DNA from: a virus
IMG/VR virus record: IMGVR_UViG_3300005098_000189
Location: 1 to 21,547 of that record
Reading direction: 5' to 3' (one strand)
DNA length: 21,547 bases
Shown here: piece by piece, positions 1-6,341 of the stretch
Layout of the letters: the number at the start of each line of letters is the position of its first letter
Numbering within the stretch: position 1 is the first letter of the stretch
Notes under the pieces: generated by a model
Seen by the model: the letters and a program-made list of their open reading frames with translations, nothing else
What the model was told of the DNA's origin: nothing
Database searches by the model: none
Program-made: the position numbers and the translations under genes

Positions 1-209
1 CCTCCTTCTTCTAATTTAATTGCTTCTTTAAAACACCGATTTGTCAATCCTTGAATTACTGTTTTTAATTGCATGTGAAGGATAAACTCAGGATGTTTAG
101 GTCTGCCTTTATAGTAAACCCACTCCTTATGAAGAATTAATAATCTTACTAAAGTATCAATACCCCATATTTCTTGTCCTGGTTCATATTTCTTCATCCA
201 TTTTGCCAT
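1..209 (-). CDS. Hypothetical protein, cut by left window edge
   Basis: The open frame starts at ATG 209-207 and runs off the left edge, giving 69 residues that begin MAKWMKKYEPGQEIWGIDTL. A GGAGGG ribosome-binding site lies 7 nt upstream, inside the last codons of the gene before it, whose stop is 1 nt away, so translation is probably coupled. It is the last visible gene of leftward unit A. The sequence is Lys/Trp-rich with no motif I recognise, and no function is assigned. Confidence 0.7.
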   Translation of the reverse strand, partial: MAKWMKKYEPGQEIWGIDTLVRLLILHKEWVYYKGRPKHPEFILHMQLKTVIQGLTNRCFKEAIKLEEG

Positions 210-210
210 C

Positions 211-888
211 TCAAACCCTCCTTGTGGCAATTTTCACTTCTTGATAGATTTCAAGCCCTGCTATTTCCCTAACTCCTGCTCTTATAGCTGCATTCACTTT
301 TTTATCATCCACCTTTTCAATTTTAAATTCATCTGGCACTTCTTTGATGTTTATCACTCTAAAAGTCCAACGTTTTCTTTCATACACAGTGCCATTATCT
401 GTGGTTACTTTAAGTTTTTCTTTAGGCATAGCAATTTCAGGTAGTTTAACAGGTTCAATGCCCTTTTCTTTGGCTTCTTTATTCAATTGCTCTTGCAACC
501 GTTTCCTTTCTTCTTCAGCCTTCTTTTCCATTTCACGCCTTTCTAGTTCAAGGCGAGTTTTGTAATCTTTTATTTTGGCCTTTAAATCCCGTTCCAGCTT
601 TAATAAGGGGTTAAGGAATTCTTTAGCTCTAGCATTAACTTTTCTTACAAATTGATTAGGAATAGCTACCCTTTTTTTGCGTTCCTCATCTAATTTTTTT
701 TCACACTTCTTAATCATTACTAACATTTCACTCGCCTTTTCGCATGTCTCATCATTCACAACTTCAAGAGCCTTTACTTCTTCTCCCAATTCATCAAACC
801 GTTTTTTTAGGGCCAAAAAAGCGTTTTGAGCTTCAATCAGGGCTAGATTAGCCTTAAACTCGGTAAATACTCCATTACTGTTTTCCAT
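211..888 (-). CDS. Coiled-coil phage protein (225 aa)
   Basis: The 225-aa product is mostly helical and highly charged. Residues about 15-150 form Lys/Glu-rich heptads (for example EKKAEEERKRLQEQL). A small folded C-terminus follows with the pattern W-T-F-x-V, V-P-D-E-F, A-I-R-A-G-V-R-E-I-x-G-L-x-I-Y. In my recollection this combination of long coil and C-terminal segment recurs in phage replication/recombination modules without an assigned activity. It lies directly downstream of the RecB-like nuclease cluster, so a structural or partner role in recombination is possible but inferred. The start has AGGGAGG 6 nt upstream. Confidence 0.8.
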   Translation of the reverse strand: MENSNGVFTEFKANLALIEAQNAFLALKKRFDELGEEVKALEVVNDETCEKASEMLVMIKKCEKKLDEERKKRVAIPNQFVRKVNARAKEFLNPLLKLERDLKAKIKDYKTRLELERREMEKKAEEERKRLQEQLNKEAKEKGIEPVKLPEIAMPKEKLKVTTDNGTVYERKRWTFRVINIKEVPDEFKIEKVDDKKVNAAIRAGVREIAGLEIYQEVKIATRRV

Positions 889-900
889 TTTTGCCTCCCT

Positions 901-1194
901 TTAAAAAAAACTTAAAATAAAATATGGACAAAATATACCTCGGCATTCCTTTTCTTGTTTCAACCATTGGCAGGGCACATTTTCAATATCTCCATACTTA
1001 CAACGTTCATCGCATATCTTAAAATCTCCACTTCCATTTTGCAAAAATGACAAATTACCTCTGCGTCCATAAAGAATATCTATAAATTCATCATCTTCTA
1101 ACTCATTTATTGCCTGAATAATCCTATTGAGTAATGCTTGATTTTTCTCTTCAATTAAATTTAAGTTTCTATCGGTTCTTAATTTGATTTCCAT
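901..1194 (-). CDS. Small protein with cysteine-rich C-terminus
   Basis: This 97-aa protein has a helical, charged N-terminal half and a C-terminal cysteine cluster C-x3-C-x9-C-x8-C-x4-C, ending in a hydrophobic tail (FCPYFILSFF). The five cysteines could bind zinc or an iron-sulfur cluster; which one cannot be read from sequence. A GGGAGG ribosome-binding site precedes the ATG. It sits between the coiled-coil protein and the RecB-like nuclease. No family is recognised. Confidence 0.7.
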   Translation of the reverse strand: MEIKLRTDRNLNLIEEKNQALLNRIIQAINELEDDEFIDILYGRRGNLSFLQNGSGDFKICDERCKYGDIENVPCQWLKQEKECRGIFCPYFILSFF

Positions 1195-1213
1195 CTTTGC
1201 CTCCCTTTAAAAT

Positions 1214-1729
1214 TTATCCTTTCAAATATCTCCACCCGTTTAGAAAATTTAAAAAAGCCTGAAAGCCTTTATTCAGGTCATCAATAAAAATAGTGTCAAC
1301 AATAGCAGGCTTACCGTCTTTTTTTAGACGCACCGCCGCCACTTTATCAGGCTTCAATTTTTCAGGTAGAGCATAATAATAAGCTCCCAACTGCATTATC
1401 CACGCCTTGTTTGCTACCTCAGATGTCTTTAAATCCCACAACCATCTTTCACCCTTCCACTCAACCACCATATCAGGATGCCCTATATAACCAAACTGCT
1501 CATGCTTCACTTCAAACTCAGCCTTGATAAGCTTTACAGGTAACAAGCTTCTGAATGAATTTATGTATCCTTCCAGCTCTCCATATTCGGGCACAAACAA
1601 ATCTTCAAGCTCGGCTACACAATATTTATGAATTAACTTACCTCGTTCACAGGCTAATTCTAATGTATTGCTTGAGACAGGAAATTCTAAGAAAGGTGAT
1701 ATTACTTCTGTAACTCTGGGATAACGCAT
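1214..1729 (-). CDS. PD-(D/E)XK nuclease, RecB/Cas4-like
   Basis: This is a 171-aa single-domain nuclease. Visible motifs in RecB/Cas4 order are His34 in ERGKLIHKYC, Asp86 in GHPDMVVEW, the catalytic D99-L-K101 in WLWDLKTS, and Gln113 with Tyr117/118 in QLGAYYYA. These correspond to the H, D, DxK and QxxxY motifs of two-metal RecB-type exonucleases. There are no cysteines placed like those of the Cas4 iron-sulfur cluster. Phages use such nucleases to resect double-strand ends for recombination or to degrade host DNA; the exact substrate is inferred. It follows a 67-aa ORF by 2 nt, so its weak AGGGAAT ribosome-binding site lies within that ORF's end, suggesting coupled translation. Confidence 0.85.
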   Translation of the reverse strand: MRYPRVTEVISPFLEFPVSSNTLELACERGKLIHKYCVAELEDLFVPEYGELEGYINSFRSLLPVKLIKAEFEVKHEQFGYIGHPDMVVEWKGERWLWDLKTSEVANKAWIMQLGAYYYALPEKLKPDKVAAVRLKKDGKPAIVDTIFIDDLNKGFQAFLNFLNGWRYLKG

Positions 1730-1731
1730 AA

Positions 1732-1935
1732 TTATTCCCTTAAACCAAGTCTTTTACTGTCCTCTTCCAATACCTCATACAAATAAGAACTAATCCTCTC
1801 AATTTCTGTATCAGAAAGCCGTTTTTCTTTAGGCAAAAGATTATTTAAGGCGTAAAAGAAGTTGTGTATTCTGCGATTATGACCAATGGGTATATATTTC
1901 CCGTCTTTTTTTTTATAATTTATGAAAGAACGCAT
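1732..1935 (-). CDS. Hypothetical protein (67 aa)
   Basis: This small basic protein (start MRSFINYKKKDGKYIP) has an AGGAG site 7 nt upstream of its ATG. The C-terminal half looks like two amphipathic helices ending in KRLGLRE. It directly precedes the RecB-like nuclease with 2 nt between stop and start, so the two are probably translated together. It could be a partner of the nuclease; nothing in the sequence proves it. Confidence 0.65.
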   Translation of the reverse strand: MRSFINYKKKDGKYIPIGHNRRIHNFFYALNNLLPKEKRLSDTEIERISSYLYEVLEEDSKRLGLRE

Positions 1936-1944
1936 AATTTACTC

Positions 1945-2172
1945 CTATTCCACAAAACTATGATTGCAAATAATACATCCAGTAATCCGTCTGTTTGACA
2001 CAATGAATGCTCCACAAGTAGGGCAACTATCCCACTCAAACAAATCCCACTTCCTTTGAGCTTCCTGAAAATGTCCATTTTCCCATAACTTAACTAGTTC
2101 TTCTGCTTCCGTTTCAGTAAATCCTTCAAAGTGGTAATTTGACCTTCGTGCTACTATGCGTTTTTCATTCAT
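1945..2172 (-). CDS. Zinc-ribbon protein (75 aa)
   Basis: The C-terminal third carries a four-cysteine knuckle pair, CPTCG then CIICN about 13 residues later, a typical zinc ribbon. The N-terminal half (WENGHFQEAQRKWDLFEWD) is helical. The start is the first of two overlapping ATGs, chosen because AGGAGGG lies 6 nt upstream. It is the second gene of unit A. Such ribbons often bind nucleic acid or protein, but no specific role is visible. Confidence 0.75.
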   Translation of the reverse strand: MNEKRIVARRSNYHFEGFTETEAEELVKLWENGHFQEAQRKWDLFEWDSCPTCGAFIVSNRRITGCIICNHSFVE

Positions 2173-2182
2173 TTTATCCCTC

Positions 2183-2428
2183 CTAAATAAAAACTTTCAA
2201 TCTAATTCCATTTTTACTATACTTTGAATACTTGAAATCCCGACACCAAATAATTCCAGTCTCCATAATTCCAATAAAGTCTTCAATACCATCTTTATCT
2301 TTGAGAAAAACAAAAATAGGAATTTGAGAATGAAAAACTGGGATAATTAAAGGTTCTTCCATACATTTAGGATAGTAATGACAAAATACGCCTTCTTCGT
2401 TAATCGTAATCGTTTTTAATTCGCCCAT
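2183..2428 (-). CDS. Hypothetical protein, first gene of unit A
   Basis: This 81-aa mostly beta-strand protein has a strong GGGAGGAG site and lies directly downstream of a consensus promoter (2451-2479). The central pattern P-I-x-V, F-I-G-I-M-x-x-G-I-I-x-C closely matches the product of 5744-5977, so the two are probably diverged copies of one family. The function is unknown. Confidence 0.75.
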   Translation of the reverse strand: MGELKTITINEEGVFCHYYPKCMEEPLIIPVFHSQIPIFVFLKDKDGIEDFIGIMETGIIWCRDFKYSKYSKNGIRLKVFI

Positions 2429-2450
2429 TTTCTCCTCCCTTTTTCTTTTA

Positions 2451-2479
2451 ATTATAAAACAGTTAAATTATTTTGTCAA
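2451..2479 (-). promoter_or_regulatory. Consensus sigma-70-type promoter of unit A
   Basis: Read leftwards, -35 TTGACA (2479-2474) is separated by exactly 17 nt from -10 TATAAT (2456-2451), with 12/12 matches to consensus. The -35 half lies in a 21-nt stretch (2464-2484) repeated without mismatch at 9782-9802, in the promoter of unit C. It should drive 2428 leftwards. Confidence 0.85.
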
Positions 2480-2514
2480 GAGGTAAATTTAATTTTCAAA
2501 ACCCTTAAACTATC

Positions 2515-2543
2515 TTGCACCTTGTATGCTGTTAAGTTATAAT
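2515..2543 (+). promoter_or_regulatory. Rightward promoter for 2593-2868
   Basis: TTGCAC (2515-2520), a 17-nt spacer and a perfect TATAAT (2538-2543) lie about 50 nt upstream of the only rightward gene in this half of the window. It is divergent from, and only 35 nt away from, the unit A promoter. Confidence 0.6.
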
Positions 2544-2592
2544 CAGCTTTTAAGTGTTCTACTATGTGCTTCTTATGGAGGGATAGTAAATC

Positions 2593-2868
2593 ATGCCAAA
2601 ACGGCTTGTTTACCGCATTAAAACAGAAAAAAATGAAACTGTAACCCTGTATCCGCCAAAGCTTCATTCCTTTGAACAGATTTTGAATTATATTGCATCC
2701 ATTTGCAAACAAATAGAAAAAGGATTTATTTCGGAAACTCAAGCAACAACAATTAAGGAATTGATTAGTGTTGCGATAGAGGCCGTGCGTAAAAAACAAG
2801 AGTTTGAGAAATATGATGAGGTAGTAAGGTTTAGAGAGAAAGATGAAGAGGAAGACGAGGAAGAATAA
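2593..2868 (+). CDS. Small acidic-tailed protein read against its neighbours
   Basis: This 91-aa protein has a short N-terminal beta segment, a central helical region (FEQILNYIASICKQIEKGF) and a strongly acidic end (EKDEEEDEEE). ATG 2593 has GGAGGGA 6 nt upstream and a promoter-like pair 50 nt upstream. It is the only gene read rightwards between 1 and 14491 and converges with 2882-3220, 13 nt away. An independently transcribed small gene between two oppositely read units often encodes a regulator, but no helix-turn-helix is evident. A real gene is likely; its function is unknown. Confidence 0.65.
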   Translation: MPKRLVYRIKTEKNETVTLYPPKLHSFEQILNYIASICKQIEKGFISETQATTIKELISVAIEAVRKKQEFEKYDEVVRFREKDEEEDEEE

Positions 2869-2881
2869 ATTTGTGTTAGCA

Positions 2882-3220
2882 CTATTTAGCATCATTATCT
2901 TCCCTCCATATCACCCATACATTCGTTTTAACTGTATAAAGAATAGTTATCCGCTTTATCTTAGCCTGTTTGCATCTCTGTTTCACAAAGTATTGTGCTA
3001 TCTTTATTGCATCATTAGGAGAAAGATTTGGTTTGAGAGAAATGGAAGTTTTATAAGTGTTTCTGGTGATTTTTCTGGTAGAAACCCAATTAGCAGGCTC
3101 ACTATTTGCTATTTGGTCTTGGGACGGATTATGAGGCAATTCTATCTCTTGCCAGATATGATAACCTATAGCAACAGAGGCAATCCATAGAGCGGTTAGT
3201 AAGATAATTAGGTCTTTCAT
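2882..3220 (-). CDS. Membrane-anchored hypothetical protein (112 aa)
   Basis: An N-terminal hydrophobic segment (about residues 4-21, LIILLTALWIASVAIGY) preceded by a Lys suggests a signal anchor. The rest is a soluble domain ending EDNDAK. The ATG overlaps the stop of the upstream gene as ATGA, so translation is probably coupled. It is the last gene of leftward unit B and meets the rightward gene 2593-2868 tail to tail. No lysis or exclusion motif is recognised. Confidence 0.7.
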   Translation of the reverse strand: MKDLIILLTALWIASVAIGYHIWQEIELPHNPSQDQIANSEPANWVSTRKITRNTYKTSISLKPNLSPNDAIKIAQYFVKQRCKQAKIKRITILYTVKTNVWVIWREDNDAK

Positions 3221-3405
3221 TTGCTAACCCCTTTAACCAATTCTCGTTCCAATCTTTTACACTGTTTATGCAAGACACTTTCAATTTTTCTCCTAAACGA
3301 TTTATTTGCTATCATGCGTCCAAATCCTTTAATATGAGACCTATGCCCGACACGGTTGAAACCGATTTTAGGCAGTTTCTTTTTTTGATATTTTTTTTTA
3401 TACAT
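3217..3405 (-). CDS. Very basic small protein (62 aa)
   Basis: I start this gene at ATG 3405-3403 (MYKKKYQKKKLPKIGFNR), because the apparent upstream in-frame ATG (3423) is followed by AGGAGG, which serves this start with 6-7 nt spacing. The product is dominated by Lys, Arg and His, with a predicted pI well above 10, so nucleic-acid binding is plausible. Its first 8 nt overlap the -1-frame end of the clamp gene, and its end overlaps 2882-3220 as ATGA. No family is recognised. Confidence 0.65.
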   Translation of the reverse strand: MYKKKYQKKKLPKIGFNRVGHRSHIKGFGRMIANKSFRRKIESVLHKQCKRLERELVKGVSK

Positions 3406-4029
3406 TGCCAACCTCCTTTTCATCTAAGCAAGCTAATAAACCTTTCATTCTTTGGTCTGTTATATTGTTAACGGCTTCAAACTTAATAAATTTGTGGAAT
3501 TCATTTTGATAAATAGAAATAGCAATTGGTTTTTTTCTGCATCACTAAATTTCTCAACTTGAGTAGCTATTTCTTTCAAGAGCTTTGCATTTACGATAAA
3601 TGTTGCAACTGGATTTTCTTTAGGATATATCTCATCTGTCTTGGGATATTTTATATCTCTATCCTTTACAGACATTGTGAAGGTATTAACCAAATCCGTT
3701 GTTACTAAGGTTGTTTTATCTTTTTTCTGAGATACCATAATATTTTCAATAATAGGAAAAGGAGAATTTTTAGGAATTAATTTTTGAATTTTGGCCACTT
3801 CATTTTTTGTAAGATAAAAATCTTTGTCTTGTTTATATTCATGTCCAGTTTCGGGATATTCTTTATAAGATAAATTTGGTCTTGTTATTTCTATAAGTAA
3901 ATGCCTTTCTGTAGCGATTGTTTTTTCCTTAGTTACTTTGATGACTTGTGAAATATCAAAATCATTTGAGATACAATTGCCTTCTTTTTCAAGCAAACTC
4001 GCTATTTGAAGATTATATTTGTTTAGCAT
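3398..4029 (-). CDS. Probable sliding-clamp-like protein, needs a -1 frameshift
   Basis: Starting at ATG 4029 (AGGAGG 7 nt upstream), the zero frame gives 189 aa ending at 3460. At codon 167 it meets the heptamer A AAA AAC (3535-3529). A -1 shift there replaces the last 22 residues with 43 others (PIAISIYQNEFHKFIKFEAV and onward) and ends at TAA 3398, giving 210 aa. The joined protein shows clamp-like features: TIATERHLLIEI, LVTTDLVNTFTMSV, YPKTDEIYPKENPVATFIVN, and a C-terminus of the type P-I-x-I ... F-E-A-V-N-N ... M-K-G-L-L. The size suits a two-domain clamp (T4 gp45 is 228 aa) rather than the three-domain bacterial beta clamp. It could be programmed frameshifting or a 1-nt loss from an eight-A run. 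The clamp assignment is from pattern only. Confidence 0.5.
3529..3535 (-). promoter_or_regulatory. Candidate slippery heptamer A AAA AAC
   Basis: In the zero frame of the clamp gene the codons GAA-AAA-AAC place A AAA AAC exactly in X XXY YYZ register, a known -1 frameshift site class. I see no strong internal Shine-Dalgarno upstream and no obvious stable stem just downstream, so the stimulators seen in dnaX-type sites are not evident. Confidence 0.4.
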
Positions 4030-4043
4030 TTCATTACCTCCTT

Positions 4044-4118
4044 TCAATCATTTATCCATTTATAAATAATCCATCCAATCAACCATATTGCTATTAAAAA
4101 GCCAAAGAATTCAATCAT
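4044..4118 (-). CDS. 24-aa single-span membrane peptide
   Basis: A short ORF with an excellent AAGGAGG site and ATG 4118 encodes MIEFFGFLIAIWLIGWIIYK plus four more residues. It is almost entirely hydrophobic and ends with charged residues, as a one-span membrane peptide would. Its ribosome-binding site is coded by the last codons of the upstream gene, and its stop abuts the clamp's ribosome-binding site. It could be a small membrane toxin or accessory peptide; there is no direct evidence for either. Confidence 0.55.
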   Translation of the reverse strand: MIEFFGFLIAIWLIGWIIYKWIND

Positions 4119-4120
4119 TT

Positions 4121-4342
4121 TTACTTACCTCCTTTTTTTAATTGTTTGAGACATTTTTTGCAACAATCATTTTTGGATAATGCACTTGTTGGGAGATAGT
4201 TTCCTATATTATTTTCATATTTACCACATAGAGAAAGGCCATTTTTAAAATAATGAAACTTTGAGCTACTTCTCCATTTTCTCGTTTGCCTATTTTTGAT
4301 TCTGAAATGCCATCCTTCTTTCCGCTTTTCTAACAATTGCAT
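4121..4342 (-). CDS. Small basic protein with cysteine pairs
   Basis: This 73-aa basic protein contains SLCGKYENN in the middle and DCCKKCLKQL near the end, together a plausible zinc-binding set. The last residues KKGGK are encoded by the ribosome-binding site of the following 24-aa gene. The start has AAAGGAGG upstream. The function is unknown; DNA or RNA binding is possible. Confidence 0.7.
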   Translation of the reverse strand: MQLLEKRKEGWHFRIKNRQTRKWRSSSKFHYFKNGLSLCGKYENNIGNYLPTSALSKNDCCKKCLKQLKKGGK

Positions 4343-4369
4343 CTTTGCTTACCTCCTTTCACAAACAAT

Positions 4370-4609
4370 TTAGTCTAGCCTTTGTTTAACCTCCTTCCAC
4401 GCTAGTCCACTCCTAACAGCTTCTTGGACATCTTCATTGTCCAAATAACTATCAGAAATGATAAAGATACCATTTCCTGCCCAATGTTCACATCCAACAT
4501 CATCTATCCCTTGAGCATCTAGTGCAACTTGTCCCGTTTCCTTCCCACATATAGGGCATTGCCAAATTTCAAATGCCTCATCTCTTCTAAGATACTTTCC
4601 AATTTCCAT
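4370..4609 (-). CDS. Small zinc-finger-like protein (79 aa)
   Basis: The protein has a CPICGK knuckle near residue 18 and a GCEHW segment about 20 residues later, which could complete a metal site, followed by an acidic C-terminal helix. The ribosome-binding site (GGAGGG) is unusually far from the ATG (about 13 nt). A better-placed ATG upstream is out of frame by one base in an A6 run, so an indel at the start is possible. It is the first gene after the terminator at 4641-4680. Confidence 0.65.
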   Translation of the reverse strand: MEIGKYLRRDEAFEIWQCPICGKETGQVALDAQGIDDVGCEHWAGNGIFIISDSYLDNEDVQEAVRSGLAWKEVKQRLD

Positions 4610-4640
4610 TTTTTCATTTCAACCCTCCTTTTTTTTCAAA

Positions 4641-4680
4641 ATAAAAAAAGCCCGATGCTCCTAAAAGGAACACCGAGCCT
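4641..4680 (-). terminator. Rho-independent terminator inside unit B
   Basis: On the leftward strand, arms 4680-4667 and 4661-4648 form a 14-bp stem (four G-U pairs) with a 5-nt loop, followed at once by a T-rich tail (TTTTTTTATTTT). It lies between the zinc-ribbon gene 4709-4900 and 4370-4609, so expression of the clamp end of unit B may be reduced or depend on antitermination. Confidence 0.75.
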
Positions 4681-4708
4681 TTAAGTTAGGGTGGGTGCTT
4701 AAATATTC

Positions 4709-4900
4709 TTATAAATCAACTTCTGAATGTTCCCCACAATATTCTTTTTCCATTTCCTCCCATTTTTGTTTTTCTTCTTTATAATAGCAATCTTCACAAA
4801 GTCCGTGTGCCCATTCTGCTTGAGGTGGAAGGATTTTTCCACATCTTTTACAAGTAAAAGTTTCTTCTTCCCATCCTATTTCTTCTTTCTCTTTTGTCAT
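4709..4900 (-). CDS. Zinc-ribbon protein (63 aa)
   Basis: The CKRCGKIL and HGLCEDCYYK segments give C-x2-C then C-x2-C about 14 residues apart, a zinc ribbon, set in a Glu/Lys/Trp-rich chain. It resembles the ribbon in 5343-5522 (same C-G-[KR]-I-L and H-G-[IL]-C order), so the two may be related. AGGAGG precedes the ATG. The function is unknown. Confidence 0.75.
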   Translation of the reverse strand: MTKEKEEIGWEEETFTCKRCGKILPPQAEWAHGLCEDCYYKEEKQKWEEMEKEYCGEHSEVDL

Positions 4901-4926
4901 TTACTTACCTCCTTTCTCTTAAATTC

Positions 4927-5340
4927 TTAAATATTCAATGTTTCTTTTATTTTTGCTATTTTTTCTGCCTCTTCCTCAAATGTTTTCATTTTTGAGATAT
5001 TTTCAAGAAATTCCTCAAGTGCAATAACCGCTTTTGCAAGATTGATATAGAGGAAATCTACTACATCTACCGATACAGGAAAGTCATAGATTTTCACCAC
5101 TGCCCGACCGTCATCTAGTTCAAAGCGTGCATCACCATCATTACGCCGCCAATTGCTTCCATTCCAATAATCATATTTGATGTGAAATGTTTGACGGGTT
5201 TCATATCCTGTTACAGCGTCAGGCACTTGTTTGGATATCCAGTCTAATATAGCTTGGATATCTTCTTTCGCCTTCTGTGTAGCCCTTTCCCTCTTTTTCA
5301 TTCTTTCAATGATGCCTGCAATTTTTTGTATTTCTTGCAT
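4927..5340 (-). CDS. Hypothetical protein (137 aa)
   Basis: Helical segments at both ends (residues 1-45 and 95-137, Lys/Glu-rich) flank a central beta region (YETRQTFHIKYDYWNGSNW, then FELDDGRAVVKIYDF). The start has AGGAGG 9 nt upstream, overlapping the end of the previous ORF (KKGGK). No family is recognised; it could be a small phage-specific binding protein. Confidence 0.7.
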   Translation of the reverse strand: MQEIQKIAGIIERMKKRERATQKAKEDIQAILDWISKQVPDAVTGYETRQTFHIKYDYWNGSNWRRNDGDARFELDDGRAVVKIYDFPVSVDVVDFLYINLAKAVIALEEFLENISKMKTFEEEAEKIAKIKETLNI

Positions 5341-5342
5341 TG

Positions 5343-5522
5343 TTACTTTCCTCCTTTCTTCAATAATTTCTCCGTCGCCCGCTCAGCACCGATTAGGTGC
5401 CGGCGGAGAGTGGCCATTTCTTGTTGCAACTTTGCAAGGCATTGAGGACAAATGCCATGAGTTACGCCCTCGCCTTGCTTTTCACCCAAAATACGTCCGC
5501 ACCACGCACAAATAATAGTCAT
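5343..5522 (-). CDS. Zinc-ribbon protein with HGICPQC motif (59 aa)
   Basis: I place the start at ATG 5522 (MTIICAWCGRILGE), because AGGAGG lies 7 nt upstream; the longer frame above it belongs to the broken gene 5527-5725. CAWCG and HGICPQC form a C-x2-C/C-x2-C ribbon of the 'CaWCg ... GxtHGICpxC' type that I recall from many bacterial proteins. A helical tail ends in KKGGK, which encodes the next ribosome-binding site. Regulatory protein binding is a guess. Confidence 0.7.
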   Translation of the reverse strand: MTIICAWCGRILGEKQGEGVTHGICPQCLAKLQQEMATLRRHLIGAERATEKLLKKGGK

Positions 5523-5526
5523 GACC

Positions 5527-5725
5527 TCACCTCCTTTCTTTTTTCCAATCTGCCAAAGTGGAAATGTGTGAGCGGTCTTCCCACCCGCATTCATGACAGG
5601 TATAGCCCTCCCCCGTCACATTTTTTCACGAATACGTCCTCTTTCCCTCCATCTGCACAATACTTTTCTGCACAAACCTCACAAAAAACTCTTCCTGTCT
5701 CATCCATCAGCATTTCTCTTTTCAT
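5527..5725 (-). pseudogene. Zinc-ribbon gene broken by +1 shift in an A6 run
   Basis: ATG 5725 has AAGGAG 8 nt upstream and opens MKREMLMDETGRVFCEVCAE, but the frame ends early at TGA. Dropping one A from the A6 run at 5621-5626 lets reading continue as VKNVTGEGYTCHECGWEDRS and on to a TGA at 5527-5529, where the AGGAGG of the next gene begins. The joined 65-aa protein would have CEVC, a third Cys and CHEC, a believable zinc ribbon. It is either a frameshifted gene or an assembly indel. Confidence 0.6.
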
Positions 5726-5743
5726 AGTATCATCTCCTTGTTT

Positions 5744-5977
5744 TTAATCTTCTATTTGGCAAACTACAATAAGCTCTCTTCCAAATTTTACTTTGTATTG
5801 CCAAGCTGAGCAATGTATATATCCATTTCTGATTATTCCTAAAAAATTGTATCCGTGATATACCCATACCTCAATCGGCCGATAAGCAAGAGGTGCCTTA
5901 TTCTTAAAACAAAAATGCTCATCTGAAAAAGATATAATAGTTTTATCTTCTCGGACATGAATACAAAATTTAGACAT
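5744..5977 (-). CDS. Hypothetical protein, related to 2183-2428
   Basis: This 77-aa beta-rich protein contains R-P-I-E-V-W-V ... F-L-G-I-I-R-N-G-Y-I-H-C. The order and spacing match the product of 2183-2428 (P-I-F-V-F-L ... F-I-G-I-M-E-T-G-I-I-W-C). The start (AGGAGG upstream) overlaps the end of 5970-6323 by 8 nt. The function is unknown. Confidence 0.7.
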   Translation of the reverse strand: MSKFCIHVREDKTIISFSDEHFCFKNKAPLAYRPIEVWVYHGYNFLGIIRNGYIHCSAWQYKVKFGRELIVVCQIED

Positions 5978-6323
5978 TTTTACCTCCTTTCTTTAGTATT
6001 TCTTCATATTTTTGGATTCCTTTCTTTAAAATGTCTAACGCTTCTTGATAATCATCAACTACCTTACAAAACCCTAACTGCTTCCGTTCTTTATTAGGTA
6101 ATGTTAAACTAACCTGTGTTAAGTATCCCTTGCCTTGATAAGATTCAACGGATGCATACAGTCCGTCTGTGAGATTTGTCCAATAACTATTTCTAACACG
6201 GTGACTGTAAACTGCATATTCATAACCGCCCTCTGATATAAAGTTTCTCTGTATCACTAGCGTTTTTTGGTTCTCAAATGCTACATAACGAGTTGGATAC
6301 TCACAAGTTGTTATTTCTTTCAT
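5970..6323 (-). CDS. Hypothetical protein (117 aa)
   Basis: An N-terminal beta-rich region (residues 1-85, aromatic-rich) is followed by a helical C-terminus (EALDILKKGIQKYEEILKK). The last residues KKGGKNV are encoded by the ribosome-binding site of 5744-5977, which it overlaps by 8 nt. The start has AGGAGG 9 nt upstream. No family is recognised. Confidence 0.7.
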   Translation of the reverse strand: MKEITTCEYPTRYVAFENQKTLVIQRNFISEGGYEYAVYSHRVRNSYWTNLTDGLYASVESYQGKGYLTQVSLTLPNKERKQLGFCKVVDDYQEALDILKKGIQKYEEILKKGGKNV

Positions 6324-6341
6324 TTTTAAACCTCCTTTCTT

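Noticed and set aside
1214-1729. Calling the nuclease Cas4
   Set aside because: Motifs fit the wider RecB/Cas4-like family, but the iron-sulfur cysteines and any cas context are missing.
5523-5594. N-terminal extension of the HGICPQC zinc-ribbon protein
   Set aside because: The extension overlaps the broken gene 5527-5725, and the ribosome-binding site for ATG 5522 lies inside it.
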